A stretch of DNA of 7,431 bases from Acetobacterium sp. (GTDB lineage Bacteria; Bacillota; Clostridia; Eubacteriales; Eubacteriaceae). The stretch covers positions 1-7,431 of the forward strand of contig JAKLQL010000315.1 in assembly GCA_022013395.1 (NCBI GenBank). The letters run 5' to 3'. The position numbers and the translations under genes are program-made. The notes below the pieces were generated by a model, which saw only the letters and a program-made list of their open reading frames with translations, had not been told where the DNA came from and made no database searches. The first letter of the stretch is position 1, and each line of letters starts with the position of its first letter. Below are positions 6,049 through 7,431 of this stretch, in pieces.

Positions 6049-6633
6049 TTAAAAGACAAATCCCTGACCAAGGGTTTCCGGATGTGCTGTCGTCATGGCC
6101 TCACTCATAATGCAGACTCCTTTGGCACCAGCCATCAAGGTGATTTTATAATTTGCTTGGCTGATTCCGCCGATGGCAAAAACCGGTATCCTGACCGAAT
6201 CGCAGATTTCTTTGAGAAAACGCAAGCCCCTGGCCGGCATTCCTTTTTTACAATCGGTAGGAAAAACATGACCGGCAATCAAATAATCAGCTCCCAATGC
6301 TTCGGCTTCGGTGGCTTGTTCAACCGAGTGAACCGATACCCCAACCTGACTGAAGTTCTTGATTGCTTCATGATGTTTTCTAATGTCATCAATGGATAAT
6401 TGAATGGCACCAATATTTAATCGCTCCGCGGTTTCAATATTCTGATTGATAATTAAATTCACCTGGTGTTTGTCACAAATTTCTTTTACTTTTATGGCCA
6501 TATTTTGATATTCTAGATCACCCAGATCTTTTTCTCTCAGCATAATTGCATGGGGTTTCCCGCTGGCAATTTTATCGATCCGACTCAAAAAGTCATCTTT
6601 GCACAATTCTTGATTGGTTATACAAATCAGCAT
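6049..6633 (-). CDS. tenI: Thiamine-phosphate synthase / TenI-family protein (TenI-like active-site loop)
   Basis: A 194-residue TIM-barrel protein of the ThiE/TenI family, cytoplasmic. Family features: MLREK (31-35), LIINQN (60-65), AIQLSIDDI (76-84), VGVSVHS (97-103), GADYLIAGHVFPTDCKKG (114-131) and PVFAIGGI (150-157). ThiE joins thiazole phosphate to the pyrimidine; TenI tautomerises the thiazole product of ThiG. The loop GHVFPTDCKKG with His122 resembles B. subtilis TenI (His122, recalled from memory), while ThiE normally has GP.(F/Y)PT.TK. The Mg/pyrophosphate aspartate expected in the ThiE IIND motif is replaced (INQN). I therefore favour thiazole tautomerase, though a divergent ThiE is not excluded. 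The start has AGGAGG 5 nt upstream. It follows thiH by 85 bp in the same direction and is the last gene of the operon. Confidence 0.75.
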   Translation of the reverse strand: MLICITNQELCKDDFLSRIDKIASGKPHAIMLREKDLGDLEYQNMAIKVKEICDKHQVNLIINQNIETAERLNIGAIQLSIDDIRKHHEAIKNFSQVGVSVHSVEQATEAEALGADYLIAGHVFPTDCKKGMPARGLRFLKEICDSVRIPVFAIGGISQANYKITLMAGAKGVCIMSEAMTTAHPETLGQGFVF

Positions 6634-6718
6634 TTTACCCTCCTTCTTTTTCTTTATTTAAGTCTATCACTTTTTTCAAAAAAAGAAACAGCAAATTATG
6701 ATAGTGAATTAAATGCTT

Positions 6719-7431
6719 TTAAACCCGGATATAGTCGCTATAAACCGGCTGCAGCCCGCGGTCTAAAATCATCTGATGGACCTCCGGCACACTTCGGGGA
6801 TCGGAGATCTCAAACTGCTCATCACCTTTATCTTCCTGCTCATGACCGCCTACCCCCACACTGACCCCGGCGGAAATTTTCGTGGCCACCATCCCGATGA
6901 CATGATCCCGAAAACCAGCCCGTTCCCGGGTTGAAATGGTAATGCCGGCATAGGGCATGAATAAACGGTAGGCCAGCATCACCTGAAGCAGCTGTTTTTC
7001 ATGAACATCGTTGGGGTTGTTGTCGGCATTATTAATAAACGGTCGCAGCCGGGGTGTTGAGAAACCAATTTCTGCATGAGGATATTTCTGCTGAATAAAA
7101 TAAGCATGAAGACCGGTGGCGAAGGCATCCTTTCTGAAGTCATCCAACCCCAGCAGTGCCCCAAAGGATACGCCCCGCATGCCGCCGATTAGAGCCCGCT
7201 CCTGGGAATAAAACCGGTAGGGAAAAACCCGCTTGGAACCGCTTAAATGAACCTGCTCGTACTTGGTGCTGTTATAGGTTTCCTGATAAACCGAGACAAA
7301 ATCTGCTCCACATTTGCGCAGGTAGGCATACTCGTCCGAATTCAAGGGATAAATCTCAATGCCCACGGTTGAGAAATACTTGGTCGCCAGCTTAATCCCT
7401 GTTCCGATATATTCTACCCCAGAATGATGCC
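6719..7431 (-). CDS. thiH: ThiH, 2-iminoacetate synthase (tyrosine lyase), C-terminal part
   Basis: ThiH cleaves tyrosine by radical SAM chemistry to p-cresol and 2-iminoacetate (dehydroglycine), which ThiG uses to build the thiazole of thiamin. Only the C-terminal 236 codons are here; the frame stays open to the right edge (it reads HHSGVEYIGTG upstream of the internal GTG at 7366), so the gene does not start there and the CxxxCxxC cluster motif is off window. Family landmarks are FSTVGIEIYPLNSDEYAYL, VSVYQETYN, GVSFGALLGLDDFRKDA, FSTPRLRPFINN, ISTRERAGFRDH, SAGVSVGVGGHE and the ending GLQPVYSDYIRV. The GALLGLDD and STRE.. blocks separate it from the paralogue HydG. It lies upstream of the tenI/thiE-like gene; thiS, thiF and thiG are expected beyond the right edge. 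Confidence 0.94.
   Translation of the reverse strand, partial: HHSGVEYIGTGIKLATKYFSTVGIEIYPLNSDEYAYLRKCGADFVSVYQETYNSTKYEQVHLSGSKRVFPYRFYSQERALIGGMRGVSFGALLGLDDFRKDAFATGLHAYFIQQKYPHAEIGFSTPRLRPFINNADNNPNDVHEKQLLQVMLAYRLFMPYAGITISTRERAGFRDHVIGMVATKISAGVSVGVGGHEQEDKGDEQFEISDPRSVPEVHQMILDRGLQPVYSDYIRV

Noticed and set aside
6634..6718. CTATCA/TGATAG inverted repeat in the 85-bp gap between thiH and the tenI-like gene, as a terminator or regulatory hairpin.
   Set aside because: The stem is only 6 bp with a loop near 30 nt, and the rest is A/T-run sequence; I see no functional element other than the ribosome site at 6639-6644.
6719..7431. HydG (hydrogenase maturase) as an alternative to ThiH.
   Set aside because: The C-terminal blocks (GALLGLDD, ISTRERAGFRDH, ending in GLQPVYSDYIRV) and the adjacent TenI/ThiE gene fit ThiH; HydG-type blocks are not seen.

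Overview
The window looks like a chromosomal segment of an anaerobic, moderately AT-rich Firmicute. The best guess is a clostridial acetogen of the Acetobacterium/Eubacterium type, judged from general similarity only. Supporting signs are strong AGGAGG-type ribosome binding sites, an FMN-riboswitch-led riboflavin operon, a ThiH-type (oxygen-sensitive radical SAM) thiazole pathway and intrinsic terminators with T-tracts. Nothing in the sequence proves the genus.

Left part (1-3000, minus strand): a riboflavin operon reads right to left. A sigma-A-like promoter (2970-2999) is followed by an FMN aptamer (about 2843-2950), a strong intrinsic terminator T1 (2773-2807), a 131-bp palindromic element (2581-2711), a second intrinsic terminator T2 (2544-2575), then ribD (start corrected to GTG at 2477), ribE (riboflavin synthase) and ribBA (cut by the left edge). 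The leader is about 470 nt and holds two terminators. The 5' half of T2 is perfectly complementary over 9 nt to the 5' strand of the aptamer. ribH is probably off the left edge.

Middle (3015-5973, plus strand): a single divergent gene encodes a 945-residue membrane sensor for cyclic-di-GMP, in the order TM, extracellular dCache, TM, HAMP, PAS, degenerate GGDEF (GNDEF), EAL. The EAL domain keeps the catalytic residues and the GGDEF domain does not, so a phosphodiesterase output is predicted. The dCache domain matches residue for residue, with exact spacing, the published amino-acid-binding dCache motif, which predicts an amino-acid (or closely related amine) ligand.

Right part (5938-7431, minus strand): the end of a thiamin-thiazole operon, with thiH (C-terminal 236 codons) then a ThiE/TenI-family gene whose active-site loop is TenI-like. 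This transcript probably ends at a hairpin plus T-tract that lies inside the last codons and stop of the convergent c-di-GMP gene.

The two biosynthetic operons supply FMN/FAD precursors and the thiazole of thiamin; the sensor between them has no obvious metabolic link to either. A 36-37 bp sequence occurs as the right arm of the palindrome in the rib leader and again, almost identical, as a solo copy at 5980-6015 between the c-di-GMP gene and the thiazole operon. This is the least explained structure in the window.
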